From the NCBI RefSeq assembly GCF_043641665.1, contig NC_092194.1:744001-808000 (forward strand): a DNA stretch of 64,000 nt, written 5' to 3'. This document shows positions 38,501 through 46,483 of the stretch, in pieces. The notes under the pieces were generated by a model. The model was not told the DNA's origin, did not search any database, and saw only the letters and a list, made by a program, of their open reading frames with translations. A program made the position numbers and the translations under genes. This DNA is from Enoplosus armatus. Its lineage: Eukaryota; Chordata; Actinopteri; Centrarchiformes; Enoplosidae. The stretch's first letter is position 1. Each line of letters opens with the position of its first letter.

Positions 38501-39758
38501 GTACTATGAGTTGTTGAGTAAGGCTGACTGTCGCGTCAAAACACAACAAAATCGGGGAAAAATTTCAAAGAAACATTCACCAGAACAAACAGGCCTTTAC
38601 AAAGAATCCAAAAAGTAGGGTGATAAACGAATTTCAACAAACAAAACAGCCAAAAACGCGCAGCGGTTAAAAACCGTATCTCGTGGCCTCTTCCGCGGTT
38701 CATTAAGAAGGTTCCTGAGATGAGGTCAGGCGATGCTGTGCTCTTGGTATAGCACCTGCCAAACCACCACCGGGGGCTGCCGAACTATATATAAGGAAAT
38801 AACTGAAAACAAAAAGGAAATTCTATCTTTATGTTGCAGATCTTGTAGCTTGTGAATGTGAATTTTTTTGAATGGGTTTTTGGTTAGATGCCTGAAATAA
38901 GGTCTGCGGTTACACACAAGCTGAAGAGATTTTTGTCTTGTTCTACGACATAAAATACGTCTGTAGACACCCCCCACTTGTGAAAAAGGCGGTTGCTAAC
39001 GAGCGGCTAAATGAGGCTACAGAGGTTGTCGCGGACATTAAACGCCTTCATGCCGAACATGGAAAGTCATCTACTCACTAGTCCGCCTTTACAGCCTCGT
39101 TGTGTTTATACTCTATATCTATCTGTCTATATATCTATATCTATTTATATTCTCTTAAAAGTGAAGCTTAGCGGTGGTGACGTTGAAGTGACGCGACCGT
39201 GGTGTAGTTCCTTTATAGCCTAACGTTAGCTTTTTACTTCTGGCGATTCCATTGACGTTTCAAACATCATAAAAGTGGTGTTCATTAGTGACGATCATCT
39301 TGCTGAAAAAAAACGTGTGGGTATCATAAACTTTTGTTTTGCCACAGAGTTTATTTTCTGCAATGATCCAAAATCCCATGGAACAATCCTACAAAAATCT
39401 ATGATCCCTGCAACCCACTATGTGGACAGCAGAGGGTATTCCTGAGTGTCGTTTCTAGAATTTGAATTTCAGCACTAACTAAGTCATATCAACTCGACAG
39501 ACTGCCAGAGGACCTGGCCCCTAAACTGGGACACAGCACATGAGAAAACCCTAAAATAAATGTATCGTGAATATTTAATTGTAACAAATGTGAGAATCGA
39601 TTCATACTTAAAGTTTGTGTGTGTGTGTGTGTAGGTGGAGTGAGAGCTGGGAGCTATATCTGCTGCTGCTGCTGTGGCTGCTCCTCTACTGTTTCTGGCT
39701 GCTGCCACAGATGGACCTGAAGACACTGCCCAGCCTGCTGCTGAACCTCAACCGCTGA
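502..39758 (+). CDS. clmn: calmin, 13 coding exons (gene span)
   Basis: Calmin is a calponin-homology (CH) domain protein held in membranes by a C-terminal anchor; its paired CH domains are of the actin-binding type. Thirteen exons join in one frame to 1231 residues by my tally, against about 1000 in human. The order is: a conserved N-terminus ([15 protein letters not shown]), CH1 at about residues 29-140, a Ser/Thr-rich linker at 141-185, CH2 at about 186-295, a long acidic tail at 299-1190, and a hydrophobic anchor at about 1198-1215 followed by 16 residues. The CH sequences match my recollection of human CLMN closely (for example [31 protein letters not shown]). The start is chosen because it reproduces the human N-terminus. 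Intron 1 is 23.5 kb. The exon 11/12 junction is uncertain; the other junctions have GT-AG sites and preserve frame. Identity is from recognition, not a search. Confidence 0.93.
1386..1860 (+). mobile_element. MITE-like interspersed repeat, copy 1
   Basis: It begins TTAAAGGGGACCTATTGTGC and shares extended similarity with 56276-56706, including CAGTTCACC.TCTGTCTGAA, CAAGTTCC, GGCAAACTGTAAACCTAAC and ACATCTGGTCTGTGCCTGG. Copy 2 has matching inverted ends, so this is probably a non-autonomous DNA transposon; the right end of this copy is not recognisable. No coding capacity is seen. Confidence 0.7.
3391..3460 (+). repeat. SINE 3' fragment
   Basis: CAGCGCCTTGCGTGGCAGCT and the following AAGTGAAGTCAATTTACCA match the 3' part of the SINE copy at 20581-20785. 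Confidence 0.55.
3622..3780 (+). repeat. SINE fragment with B-box-like start
   Basis: GGTTCGACCCCC followed by AAAGTGTCCTTAAGCAAAACG and CTGAACCC parallels the SINE at 20581-20785, so this is a second, decayed copy of the same family. It is followed by a C17 tract at 3787-3803. Confidence 0.55.
5232..5276. repeat. (CA)n microsatellite
   Basis: About 22 CA units; pure. Confidence 0.95.
6305..6362 (+). repeat. short dispersed repeat, copy 1
   Basis: TTGGCTTCACTTTTGGGG and GTCCATCTTTATATACAGTC recur at 55128-55184 with few differences. This motif is common in fish genomes as the tail of dispersed elements. Confidence 0.65.
11081..12060 (-). mobile_element. LINE reverse transcriptase fragment, decayed
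   Basis: Read on the minus strand, the piece carries non-LTR reverse transcriptase marks in the right order: VNDLL near 11940, a [12 protein letters not shown] motif near 11700, and YADDTQLY at 11589-11612. Downstream are further weak matches to the C-terminal part. The frame changes several times and stops interrupt it, so it is a dead copy. Clade is not determined; an L2/CR1-type element is a guess. Confidence 0.8.
12105..12265. repeat. poly-G run and ATA-rich simple repeat
   Basis: A G-rich run at about 12105-12125 is followed by degenerate AAT/ATA trinucleotide sequence. It is not coding. Confidence 0.7.
13606..13677 (+). repeat. dispersed repeat, copy 1
   Basis: AAACTTTTGTTTTGCCAC, TTATTTTCTGCA and GGAACAATCC align with 39321-39393. 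The family is not named. Confidence 0.65.
17225..17930 (+). mobile_element. LINE reverse transcriptase fragment, decayed
   Basis: On the plus strand YADDTILY is coded at 17250-17273, followed by YKYLG-like and LDYGDILY (17582-17605) motifs and a C-terminal KLPNYL piece near 17770, all typical of fish non-LTR reverse transcriptases. Stops and frameshifts break it. The start of the element is missing. Confidence 0.78.
20517..20578 (+). repeat. dispersed repeat, short copy
   Basis: GATAAATGTAGTGGAGT, AAAGTACAA and AAATACTCAAGTAAAGT match a common fish dispersed sequence. A longer relative is at 42175-42290. It directly abuts the SINE at 20581. Confidence 0.6.
20581..20785 (+). mobile_element. 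tRNA-derived SINE
   Basis: GTGGCACAGTGGTTAGCACT resembles an A box and GGTTCGACCCC a B box of an RNA polymerase III promoter. The body AGTGTCCTTGAGCAAGACAC and tail CCTTGCGTGGCAGCTCGGTC recur at 3391-3780 and, reversed, at 50640-50795. The middle contains a C-rich run. Confidence 0.75.
21836..21857 (-). repeat. short interstitial telomere-type repeat
   Basis: Three to four CCCTAA units stand in a row. Shorter CCCTAA/TTAGGG pieces occur near 9907, 22843 and 37700. It is far too short to be a telomere. Confidence 0.8.
23856..23893. repeat. (GT)n microsatellite
   Basis: About 18 GT units, just before clmn exon 2. Confidence 0.95.
24087..24148 (+). CDS. clmn: clmn coding exon 2 (start of CH1)
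   Basis: Residues 29-49 read [21 protein letters not shown], split here after REVVQ for length. The acceptor is TGTGTTGCAG after a CT-rich tract and the donor is [15 protein letters not shown] is the classic opening of a CH domain. The donor is weaker than average, but the frame and protein match are clear. Confidence 0.92.
25060..25430. repeat. interspersed repeat of uncertain class
   Basis: The sequence around GGCTAAGTCCAAAAACCAGA, ATATATAAGGAGTATATAAC and CAAAATAAAACAGGAAGCAC resembles a dispersed fish repeat I recognise by style only. There is no second copy in this window to confirm it. Confidence 0.45.
27085..27150 (+). repeat. dispersed repeat, copy 1
   Basis: CATTTCAAAC, CCAGGGCCTGTATTAT and CAGTAACCAC align with 37045-37125. 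The family is unknown. Confidence 0.55.
27599..27636. repeat. (CT)n tract before clmn exon 3
   Basis: About 18 CT units form the pyrimidine tract region of the exon 3 acceptor. Confidence 0.95.
27670..27765 (+). CDS. clmn: clmn coding exon 3 (CH1)
   Basis: Residues 50-81 contain [20 protein letters not shown], the CH1 core with the DI.DG..L..LLE signature. The acceptor CATCTCCAG follows a (CT)n tract, and the donor is GTCAGA. It is phase 0 at both ends. Confidence 0.93.
27905..27988 (+). CDS. clmn: clmn coding exon 4 (CH1)
   Basis: Residues 82-109 carry [20 protein letters not shown], matching the calmin CH1 middle helices. The acceptor is TCTTCCAG and the donor GTGAGT. It is phase 0 at both ends, with short introns on both sides. 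Confidence 0.93.
28208..28300 (+). CDS. clmn: clmn coding exon 5 (end of CH1)
   Basis: Residues 110-140 contain [15 protein letters not shown] and [13 protein letters not shown], the end of a CH domain (the .DI.DGN..L.LGLIW.II pattern). The acceptor is GTCCTCAG and the donor GTAATC. It is phase 0 at both ends. Confidence 0.94.
28301..30351 (+). other. clmn intron 5
   Basis: It holds a minus-strand LINE fragment at about 29210-29715 and otherwise unremarkable sequence. Confidence 0.8.
29210..29715 (-). mobile_element. LINE reverse transcriptase fragment in clmn intron
   Basis: The minus strand encodes [10 protein letters not shown] at 29309-29338 and [11 protein letters not shown] further upstream in that reading direction, near 29408-29445. 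These are non-LTR reverse transcriptase motifs with the expected order. The copy is short and broken. Confidence 0.78.
30352..30548 (+). CDS. clmn: clmn coding exon 6 (inter-CH linker and start of CH2)
   Basis: Residues 141 to about 205 begin IKELTGNI, then a Ser-rich linker ([18 protein letters not shown]), then [16 protein letters not shown], which opens CH2. The exon ends in phase 2 at AA before GTGAGT, and the next exon supplies the G of the lysine codon. The Ser-rich linker is also a feature of human calmin. Confidence 0.93.
30727..30920 (+). CDS. clmn: clmn coding exon 7 (CH2)
   Basis: Residues 206-270 contain [30 protein letters not shown] and [10 protein letters not shown], the body of CH2. 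The acceptor is GTCATAG and the donor GTAACA. The exon ends in phase 1 and the split aspartate codon is completed by exon 8. Confidence 0.95.
30921..31983 (+). other. clmn intron 7
   Basis: No gene, array or clear repeat is seen. A short TA run lies near 31420. Confidence 0.75.
31984..32066 (+). CDS. clmn: clmn coding exon 8 (end of CH2)
   Basis: Residues 271-298 read [20 protein letters not shown] then [17 protein letters not shown] is the conserved end of a CH2 domain. The acceptor is CTGCCCAG and the donor GTAAGA. It ends in phase 0. Confidence 0.94.
32177..34471 (+). CDS. clmn: clmn coding exon 9, long tail exon
   Basis: This 2295-base exon encodes residues 299-1063. The sequence is rich in Glu, Asp, Ser, Thr and Gln, with no recognisable fold, so it is probably disordered. 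A more conserved-looking start ([41 protein letters not shown]) is followed by long acidic stretches, a His-rich patch coded by a CAT/CAC run at 33896-33927, and a [11 protein letters not shown] segment near 34257. Human CLMN also has a large tail exon, and I see only patchy similarity. The acceptor is TTTCTCAG and the donor GTAAAC. Confidence 0.9.
34472..36027 (+). other. clmn intron 9
   Basis: It contains a dispersed repeat at about 34605-34935, a (GT)n tract at about 35561-35590 and an AT-rich patch at 35757-35795. No gene is seen. Confidence 0.8.
34605..34935 (+). repeat. interspersed repeat of uncertain class
   Basis: GGATTAATTTCCATGAAATT and TGGTACAGGTATTTAATGAT, with AGCACCATCATCTGGTCAAA, resemble a widespread fish dispersed repeat with ATGGATTGCCATGAAATTTG-type text. 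Class and ends are not certain. Confidence 0.55.
36028..36188 (+). CDS. clmn: clmn coding exon 10 (tail)
   Basis: Residues 1064 to about 1116 start [18 protein letters not shown] and continue acidic and Ser-rich. The acceptor is TTATTAG and the donor GTAGGC, leaving phase 2. The exon is supported by open frame, composition and compatible phase rather than by domain similarity. Confidence 0.75.
36189..37429 (+). other. clmn intron 10
   Basis: It contains a G-rich run at about 36246-36264 and a repeat shared with 27085-27150. No gene is seen. Confidence 0.75.
37045..37125 (+). repeat. dispersed repeat, copy 2
   Basis: TCATTTCAAAC, CCAGGACCTGTATTAT and CAGTAACCACAGG align with 27085-27150. It lies in clmn intron 10, about 300 bases before exon 11. 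Confidence 0.55.
37430..37592 (+). CDS. clmn: clmn coding exon 11 (tail, uncertain 3' end)
   Basis: The acceptor CTTTTTCAG fits phase 2 of exon 10 and gives [20 protein letters not shown] and onward. The 3' end is unsure. Frame with exon 12 requires phase 0, which points to the weak donor ACT/GTATGC at 37592. A better-looking donor at 37587/37588 (CTCTG/GTACTG) would shift frame and stop inside exon 12. Confidence 0.55.
37639..37697 (+). CDS. clmn: clmn coding exon 12 (tail)
   Basis: The acceptor CACTCAACAG and donor GTAAGG are both good. Only one of three frames stays open through the exon ([20 protein letters not shown]), and that same frame leads into the membrane-anchor exon. It ends in phase 2. 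Confidence 0.65.
37698..39634 (+). other. clmn intron 12
   Basis: It starts with a TTAGGG-like piece, contains the repeat at 39321-39393, and ends in a (GT)n tract that serves as the acceptor region of the last coding exon. Confidence 0.75.
39321..39393 (+). repeat. dispersed repeat, copy 2 (clmn last intron)
   Basis: It aligns with 13606-13677 over about 70 bases with scattered mismatches. It sits about 240 bases before the last clmn coding exon. Confidence 0.65.
39635..39758 (+). CDS. clmn: clmn last coding exon, membrane anchor
   Basis: This exon encodes residues 1191-1231 and the TGA stop. After WSESWE it has the hydrophobic run [18 protein letters not shown] (about 1198-1215), then PQMDL and a short tail. 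Calmin is tail-anchored in the same way, and the human C-terminus also ends with a Leu/Trp/Tyr-rich segment followed by PQLD. The acceptor is a GT microsatellite ending TGTAG, with no normal pyrimidine tract. Read in the other frames the exon gives no membrane segment. Confidence 0.85.
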
Positions 39759-39784
39759 ACACACATACACACAAACACACACTT

Positions 39785-39827
<43 letters not shown>

Positions 39828-40105
39828 TAGTTCCAAGAGGAAGAAGAAGAAAACATAATTTTGTCAAATATATACACTTTAATGCATCATCACTAAAGCT
39901 AATATATATACACACACACACACACATACAGCTCAACTGCCACTCCTCTTTCCTTTCATGACACTGACTGGACTCCAGACCAAGTGAAGGCATTTAAAAG
40001 ATGTGTATTTTAAACTACTAGAGCTTTTTTTTTTTTTCTTTTTTAGCTTTTTAGCTTTCGATGTGGCTTGAAGTCATCTGTACGAAAATGTATTAGGGCC
40101 ATTGC

Positions 40106-40500
40106 TGGGGGGGGGGGGAATGAAGTCTGAGATCTCGAGAGAAACGTTGCAATATTTTGAGAAAAGGTCACAATGCTTAGAAGGAAAAAAAATCATAGTT
40201 TTGAGGAAAAAAGTCATAATGTTATGAAAATAGAATTTCGCAAATTTCACAAGATAAAGTCATAATGTTAACAAAAATTAAAGCTGTAATTCTGAGAAAA
40301 CATCTTACAAGATAACATTGTAATTTTATAAGGAAAAGTCGTAATATTTTGAGAATACACTATTTTGTTATAAAAGATTTAAGAAGAATGAATCGGTAAT
40401 TCAGACGCATTCTCACAATATTATGACTTTTTCTTGCTAAATTACAGCTTTATCTCTTACCTTTTCCTTGTCTTCTCAAAATATTACAATTTCATCCTGG
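40106..40500. repeat. decayed GTCATAA-type repeat with inverted halves
   Basis: The left half repeats GTCATAATGTT, GTCATAAT and GTAATTTT in one orientation; the right half has the complement (ATATTATGACTTTTTC, AATTACAGCTTTATCTC). It is non-coding. Confidence 0.6.
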
Positions 40501-41334
40501 AAATCTCCAACGTCAGCGGCAGACCTGCCCGTGTTTTAAAGACACTCTGGAAGTTTATTGCTGTGCAAAGCCGACAGAGCTGACCTTCCACGTGACTGTA
40601 CAGCGCGCTCTGATTTGTAGATAGAGATATATATACTATGGATGTATGGATGCACAGTTGCCTATCTGAATAGCCATTTAACCCAGATGAACCGCTTCGG
40701 GCTGTTAGTAGAAACTGGGCTTACTGATCAGTCTGAATGAAGGGGTGTTTTTTTGGGATCTGCCACACTTTTTGAAGAAAACTGCCAAAGATAGTGTTGG
40801 AAGTGCTAATACAGAAAGTGCACAACTCACCACAAGCCCAATAATGAAATGTTGGTTTTTTAACACATAGAACGTCTGGTATAAGTCCCGTACTAAAGCG
40901 TCGCCCAGCTCTATATTGTAAAATAGTTATAGGCAGAATATGTATTTGTAATATTTTATGGCTCACATGCTGTATGAATGGGTTTCTAAAAAGTTTTATG
41001 ACGAAAGAAATGTTTTATGTGATTAAGCTACGCCCGAGCTTGTCCAAGGCTGTCGATGAAAAAGAGAATGCTTTACAATGGAGCACCTTTCTATATGTTT
41101 TTTTTTTTTTTTTTTTTTTTTTTTGAACAATGTCTGTAATGAAGCACTACGACAACACGAACATCCTTTCATTCGATCATTCTTACCGCACCGGCTGACC
41201 AGTGAGCGAAGGTCTCTGTTTACTCTGAATATAGATACCGACCGAGTGGGAAGCAAAAAAGAAAAGAAAAAGAAAAGCCATTCATTCCAGTTCGATACAA
41301 ACTGGGTCATCCCTATAGCACAGTGCACCATATC

Positions 41335-41336
<2 letters not shown>

Positions 41337-41385
<49 letters not shown>
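41337..41385. repeat. (GT)n microsatellite
   Basis: About 24 GT units; the longest pure dinucleotide run in the window. Confidence 0.95.
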
Positions 41386-41386
<1 letters not shown>

Positions 41387-42174
41387 ATTTGTTTTTTGTA
41401 CTTTTATCCTTGTGAGAACCAAGAGCTCTGTCCCAATTCCATATTATTTACTAAATGCAAACGGGTTCGGAAACTATGTGCTAACGCTGTCATAGTGCAG
41501 CGTCGTTTACAAGAGGTCAATGCACGTTGCCGTTTTGTACTAACAGGAATCAAACCTTGGAATACCGCTTCGAAAAGAGAGAACAAAAAAACGTTTCTCT
41601 AAAGATTCATACATGAAGCAGGACACGTCATTCTTGACCTTGGAAAAGTCTGACAGGGCAATCCGACTTCCAGGCCCCATTTCAAGCTCTTTCCAGGAGC
41701 ACTTTTCAAAACAAAGTGCCAGTTGGTCATCACCACAAACTGACCGTCACACGGTTTATTTAGGTAAAAGTACCAATACAACAATGTAAAAGCACTCCAT
41801 CGCTCAAAATCCTTACTTAAGTAAAGTTAAAAGTTTCATATCCACTTTAACCACTTTATGTGAAGTTAGCCAGTTTAGCCCAGTGGTTCCCAACTCCGGC
41901 CCCCCTCCAAAGGGGAAAGAAAGAAAAGAGCTTCTGATATACCGATCTGAATGTATTGGATCATTTTTACTTTTTTGGGCCTCGGAAAGTTATTTGAACT
42001 AAACCATTACGTTATAGAGACGTTATAGAGACGTTACAGGGGTAATTTGTCGAGGAGCCCCGACTACACTTTTATTTTTGTCACAGGCCAAGTATTGAGA
42101 ACAAATTGTTTAGTTTTTTGGGGTTTTTTTTTTAACAAAAGCTTATCATATTTTTTTTTTTTCCAATGTTAAAT

Positions 42175-42290
42175 CTCTGAAAAGTAACTAGTAACCAAAG
42201 TTGTCAGATAAATGTAGTGGAGCAGAAGTGTAAAGCGCCATAAAAGGGAAATACTCAAGAGTATAAGTACCTCAAAATACTACAGTACTT
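42175..42290 (+). repeat. dispersed repeat, longer copy
   Basis: AAAAGTAACTAGTAACCAAAG, GATAAATGTAGTGGAGCAGA and GGAAATACTCAAGAGTATAA match the family at 20517-20578, a very common fish dispersed sequence. Confidence 0.65.
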
Positions 42291-44028
42291 AGTGTTACTG
42301 TCCACCGCTGGATGTGATACGAAAATGAATGAAATACACAAGTCAACTCTTTGTGAATACTTTCAGCGTGAACATCTTGCAAATTTTTTTCCGGATGCTT
42401 CCGTGAACAGCTCGTCTCCGTCGCAAATATGAACATCATTTTTAGGAGGCAGGCTTGCAAAAAAGTCCAGTGGGTTGAGTCCGCATGTCTGCATTATTAG
42501 AATATGCTATATACTCAGAGTCAGAGGATCAGAGAATCACTGCTTAATATGGAAATGGAACAGAGCTCAGTTTTACAGAGCCGTTCCTCACTTCCACCAA
42601 GGGCTAGTTTAGTTCTAGGATTAGGGTTGTAGAGAAAGTCAGTAGGTTCGCAAGCGTTATCGTCATATAATTATTTTTTGATCTTGTTACACAAACTTTC
42701 TCCACATGATGATCAGATGGGATGTGATGATTACCTATCATTGTGGTAAGAAAAAAATAGATATAATAAGTACCCTGCTCTTCCCCTTAATGGCTCCCGT
42801 TTGTATAAATGACTCAGTAAAGTACATTTAGTCACTATAATGAAATGATGACAACAAAAATTCATTCTTTTTTCCATTTACTTTGAAGGAGTCTCTGCAG
42901 GGTTTTGAATCTGTCAGGTTTTTAAGAGTCAAAAGTATAATTACACTGTAATAGGTTCAGGCACACCGTCAGCCCCATTCGCACTAAACATTGTGCTGCC
43001 AACAGTTTCATTTAGTATATACAGTCATGTTTTTTTCATTGTTTGTATCTGTGTTTGCAGTCGTTACCTGCTAATGTCTGAATTAGAATCTCAGAATATC
43101 CGTATTTCAGCTACTTGGTTATGTTAAAAAATTCATATCACTTGGATCTGTAACATATTTTCCTCTGTGAAACCTTATCAACGCCGAGATCAAAACATAA
43201 TTATATGTCATACTGACGACCCATGGCCCGAGGATTTAGACAAGAATGAGGTCTTCATGTGGAACCTCCTTGCAATTAAGGTTAGAATAAGGGTTACATT
43301 TAGGTTAGGCTAAGAGCTGATATTAGATTTGTAAAATGACTTTGTTATGGAACTGAGTTCAGATTTGAGTCAAGGCAAATGGGTGCTTTTGGTTCATCAG
43401 TCATCTTACTCCAGTATATAAAGGTAGGCAATTAATCCTTGTGTTTTTTAGTGTTATGACGAGTGTTAAGTCATTTTAGGTATTTAGCGGGATCCTAAAT
43501 ATGAGTTAAAAGTGAGTTAATGCTCCATACATGACTTAACTTTCCAGGGTTGTTTAAGGGACCGGGAAACTATTGGTTTGTGCCAGATTTACCTTTCGAT
43601 TGCCAAAGTGCCACCCACAACGACTCGACACGCTGCTAATTAGCAATGTTAAAATGGTTTTTCATGCACAGATGATTTTTAGTCCCAATTATCCCCAAGA
43701 TACACTGGGTAAGGCCACCAGCTGGCCAGAGTCCCAAAGTACTGAGGGTGGTCCTTCAGAGTCTGGGATAGGAGTTAAGGAAAGAGGTACAGGGCAGTTT
43801 AAGGTTTTTTACAAGGATACAGTGAACTGTGTGACTGTGTGTGTGTGTGTGTGTTTGTGTCTCCAGTGACCATGTCCACAGGACCATACCGGCCACCCAC
43901 GCCCCAATACCACCACCACCACCACCCCCACCACCAAAACACTGAAAGGACTGACCTAGTAAAAGCCTATTAGCTTTTGTATTGTAACCTCAATTGTTCT
44001 AATTGTTTCAACAGCATCAGCCAAGTGC

Positions 44029-44034
44029 AATAAA
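44029..44034 (+). terminator. polyadenylation signal AATAAA
   Basis: AATAAA is followed within about 25-50 bases by a GT-rich stretch (TTGTTGTGTGTGTGTGTTTTG), the usual downstream element. It could end the clmn 3' UTR or the possible alternative last exon at 43867. Confidence 0.5.
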
Positions 44035-44045
44035 TGACATGTTTT

Positions 44046-46199
44046 AAACCCTTTGTCTCTTGTTGTGTGTGTGTGTTTTGTTTTCCCACTACTACTATCT
44101 GGGCAGATCCTTTAGATGTCTGTGAATAGTTTAAAGTTATTAACATGCAAGGCTTAACATGAAGGAGATATGGTTTTTAAGTTTTCACCATGTTATTCAG
44201 GTTGCTTTTCAATTTAAAGCTGCAGAGGTGGCTCGTAGCGATGAGACTTATCGCCCAACGCTGCAGTTGCCCTCAGTTTTTTTTTTTGCCTCTTTCAGTT
44301 GCTGGTTTTTGGTTTTAGGACCCAAAAGAAAATGTACTGTTTTGGTTCAGTAGTTGGTCGAGACCAAACCAGAGTTGAGAGAGAGTGACTGCTGGACTTA
44401 CATTCGTCAGGTGGCCACAAACACGACCCCAAATGAATGCTAACGTCGACAATATGTCAGACGTGTGTCATTTTCAGCTTGCCTTGGAGTTCTGCAACTT
44501 TAAAATTAGATAGCAACATTAAGAGATCACGTTCAGTGATATGCAGCCAAGCAAATGTATAAAAGAACTGAAATTAACTGTGTAGAAAGTTGCATTATAT
44601 TAGGCCACTATTGCTTTCAGATGGTCGCAGCAATTTGATCCACAGAATAGAATAGGGTCGACGTTTCTTTTTCCTGTTTTTGTCCTCATATTTGCTTTGA
44701 TAAACAAAGATAGAGCAAATCGTTATTTTCCAGATTTGTGTCTTGTTCTGTGTGTCACAGAAATGCATCTAATACAAATGAATTCATTCAGAAAAGGTCT
44801 CTTTTTTTTATGTGAAGTCTGCCTCAGAACCAGTTCCAGGTAGTGTTAAATGGATATTAGAGTACTGAGCGTGCCCTTTTTTTCTGCAGGCCTTTTGTAG
44901 GGAAGGAGAGGTGGATTGATTGCTTATTGGTTGCTTATAAAGTTGTAAGACAACTATACAGACATCTAAAGGATCTGCCAATGATACCCAGATGCACTTT
45001 GTAGGTCTTCGAACTGAACGGCAACTCTCCTATGCCTATATGTGGTAAATGCCGCCATCTAGAGGACACCATGTAACACAACAACTTCAGGAAGGCTGAA
45101 CAAAAATCCTAAATAATTTTGTATCTACTCTTTACTTTTCTAAGCAATTTCTTAATAACTTGATGATTAGAAAACTTTTGCTTTACAACTTTAATCAAAT
45201 ACTTTCAATTGTATTTATTATTTGTAATCAAACTTCTTTTCTGTATATTATGTACAAGTTATAAGAATACATCTTTAACTGTGTCAGCTTGATTTGCTTT
45301 TTTTACAGATAATGCATAATTTGCAATTTAATAAAATTTCTGCTGGAGAGAGCTGTCACCACATCTTGTATGCCATTAGAGAGAAGACTAATTCCCTCAC
45401 AATTTCTCAGTGCCATGTATTCTCATGTTCATGTATGCATCACTTATTAATTTTTTTTTTTTTTTTTTGCTTTTCAGCTGTTTCTCATGTCATGGGAACA
45501 GATTGCCTCAGCGCTGTGGTGCAAACACTGCATTTCACATTCAGTTTTTGTTTTGATATTGTCAGAAATCTGTACATTCAACCCTACTGTTTATTTTTGA
45601 TGAGGCCACAGTTAGAGGTGCTGTTAAACTGGACCACATTATGTTGAGACGCAGAGAGGAATAGAATATTAGAATCTAATATTCCATTGGATGATAGAAT
45701 ATAAACACCTCTGAATATAATGCAGTCAAGTACCCCACCGCCACTAACTACGGCCTCAATGCTTAAACATATAATGTAATTATTTCATTTATAGTGTATT
45801 TCATAGGGACAGATACAGCATACATATCCAAACTGAAAACAGCTATGTGATGCAAGTATCACAGTGTTTATACCGGATGCTAATTTCCCCTCTAGGGATG
45901 AATAAAGCCTTGGCATTTTATTTAGTTTTCATATTTGTAACAGTTGAGTCAATTATTTAATTTATATGTATGTTATATTTCAATGTGTAATCGTTATTCA
46001 GCTAAATCCAAGTGTTAATGCCCTTTAATGTTTCATAATTTTTTTTTTTTTTTTTTAAACAAAGCAAAATAGAATGAGCGTGATGTCAACACCAGCAAAT
46101 AAAGCAACTACTTTTTTTTTTTTTGTTTTTGCTGCTCTAAAATAATTTAGCTCGCATGTGAAGTCAGACATCGGTTTTCTTCTGTTTTTCCCTCGAATG
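44046..46199. other. intergenic, clmn to dicer1
   Basis: The sequence is AT-rich with poly-T runs (45451-45468, 46039-46056). GGGATGAATAAAG at about 45896 resembles the tail of fish dispersed repeats. No gene is seen. Confidence 0.65.
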
Positions 46200-46483
46200 A
46201 GGCCAGTGACACTGGAACTGTGCGGATCTCCAGACGTCCAGCACATTACGAAGGACGGGGATTCTCGTTCGCTTTAGTAGAGTGGCGTGCCAGGGTGCGG
46301 CCGGCAGTTTGCGTCGTTTACGTTCATGTTTTGGCGTAGCAGAGGCCCAGGTGAAAGGAAGTGGTCCTATCGTGGACGAGTAGCCACCAAATCGGAACAG
46401 CAAGAGTGACTGGAAGTCAGGACATCCAGCGAATGATCTCAAGTATTTTTAGCCAAGACGATCAATTGAAAAACATACTTCCG
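46200..46483 (+). promoter_or_regulatory. probable dicer1 promoter and first non-coding exon
   Basis: CpG-richer sequence than the AT-rich flanks ends at TTCCG before a strong GTAAGG donor (46484). The position upstream of dicer1 and the donor suggest a leader exon. The transcription start is not known, and there is no direct evidence of transcription. Confidence 0.45.

Larger units (their letters stand above)
39759..44045 (+). other. probable clmn 3' UTR and downstream sequence
   Basis: After the TGA come CA/TA microsatellites (39761-39830, 39911-39926), the GTCATAA-type repeat (about 40106-40500), a poly-T tract (41098-41124), a (GT)n tract (41337-41385) and a dispersed repeat (42175-42290). 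Human CLMN has a long 3' UTR, so the signal at 44029 could end this transcript. The extent is inference. Confidence 0.4.

Noticed and set aside
41078..41602. 174-codon open frame between the two genes
   Set aside because: It consists of a poly-T run, a GT microsatellite and unremarkable sequence. No domain is seen.
43573..43869. 98-codon open frame near 43.6 kb
   Set aside because: It ends in a GT tract and shows no domain or splice support as an exon.
45896..45910. AATAAA at 45901 as a poly(A) signal for clmn
   Set aside because: The surrounding GGGATGAATAAAG text resembles the tail of a fish dispersed repeat, and there is no clear downstream element.
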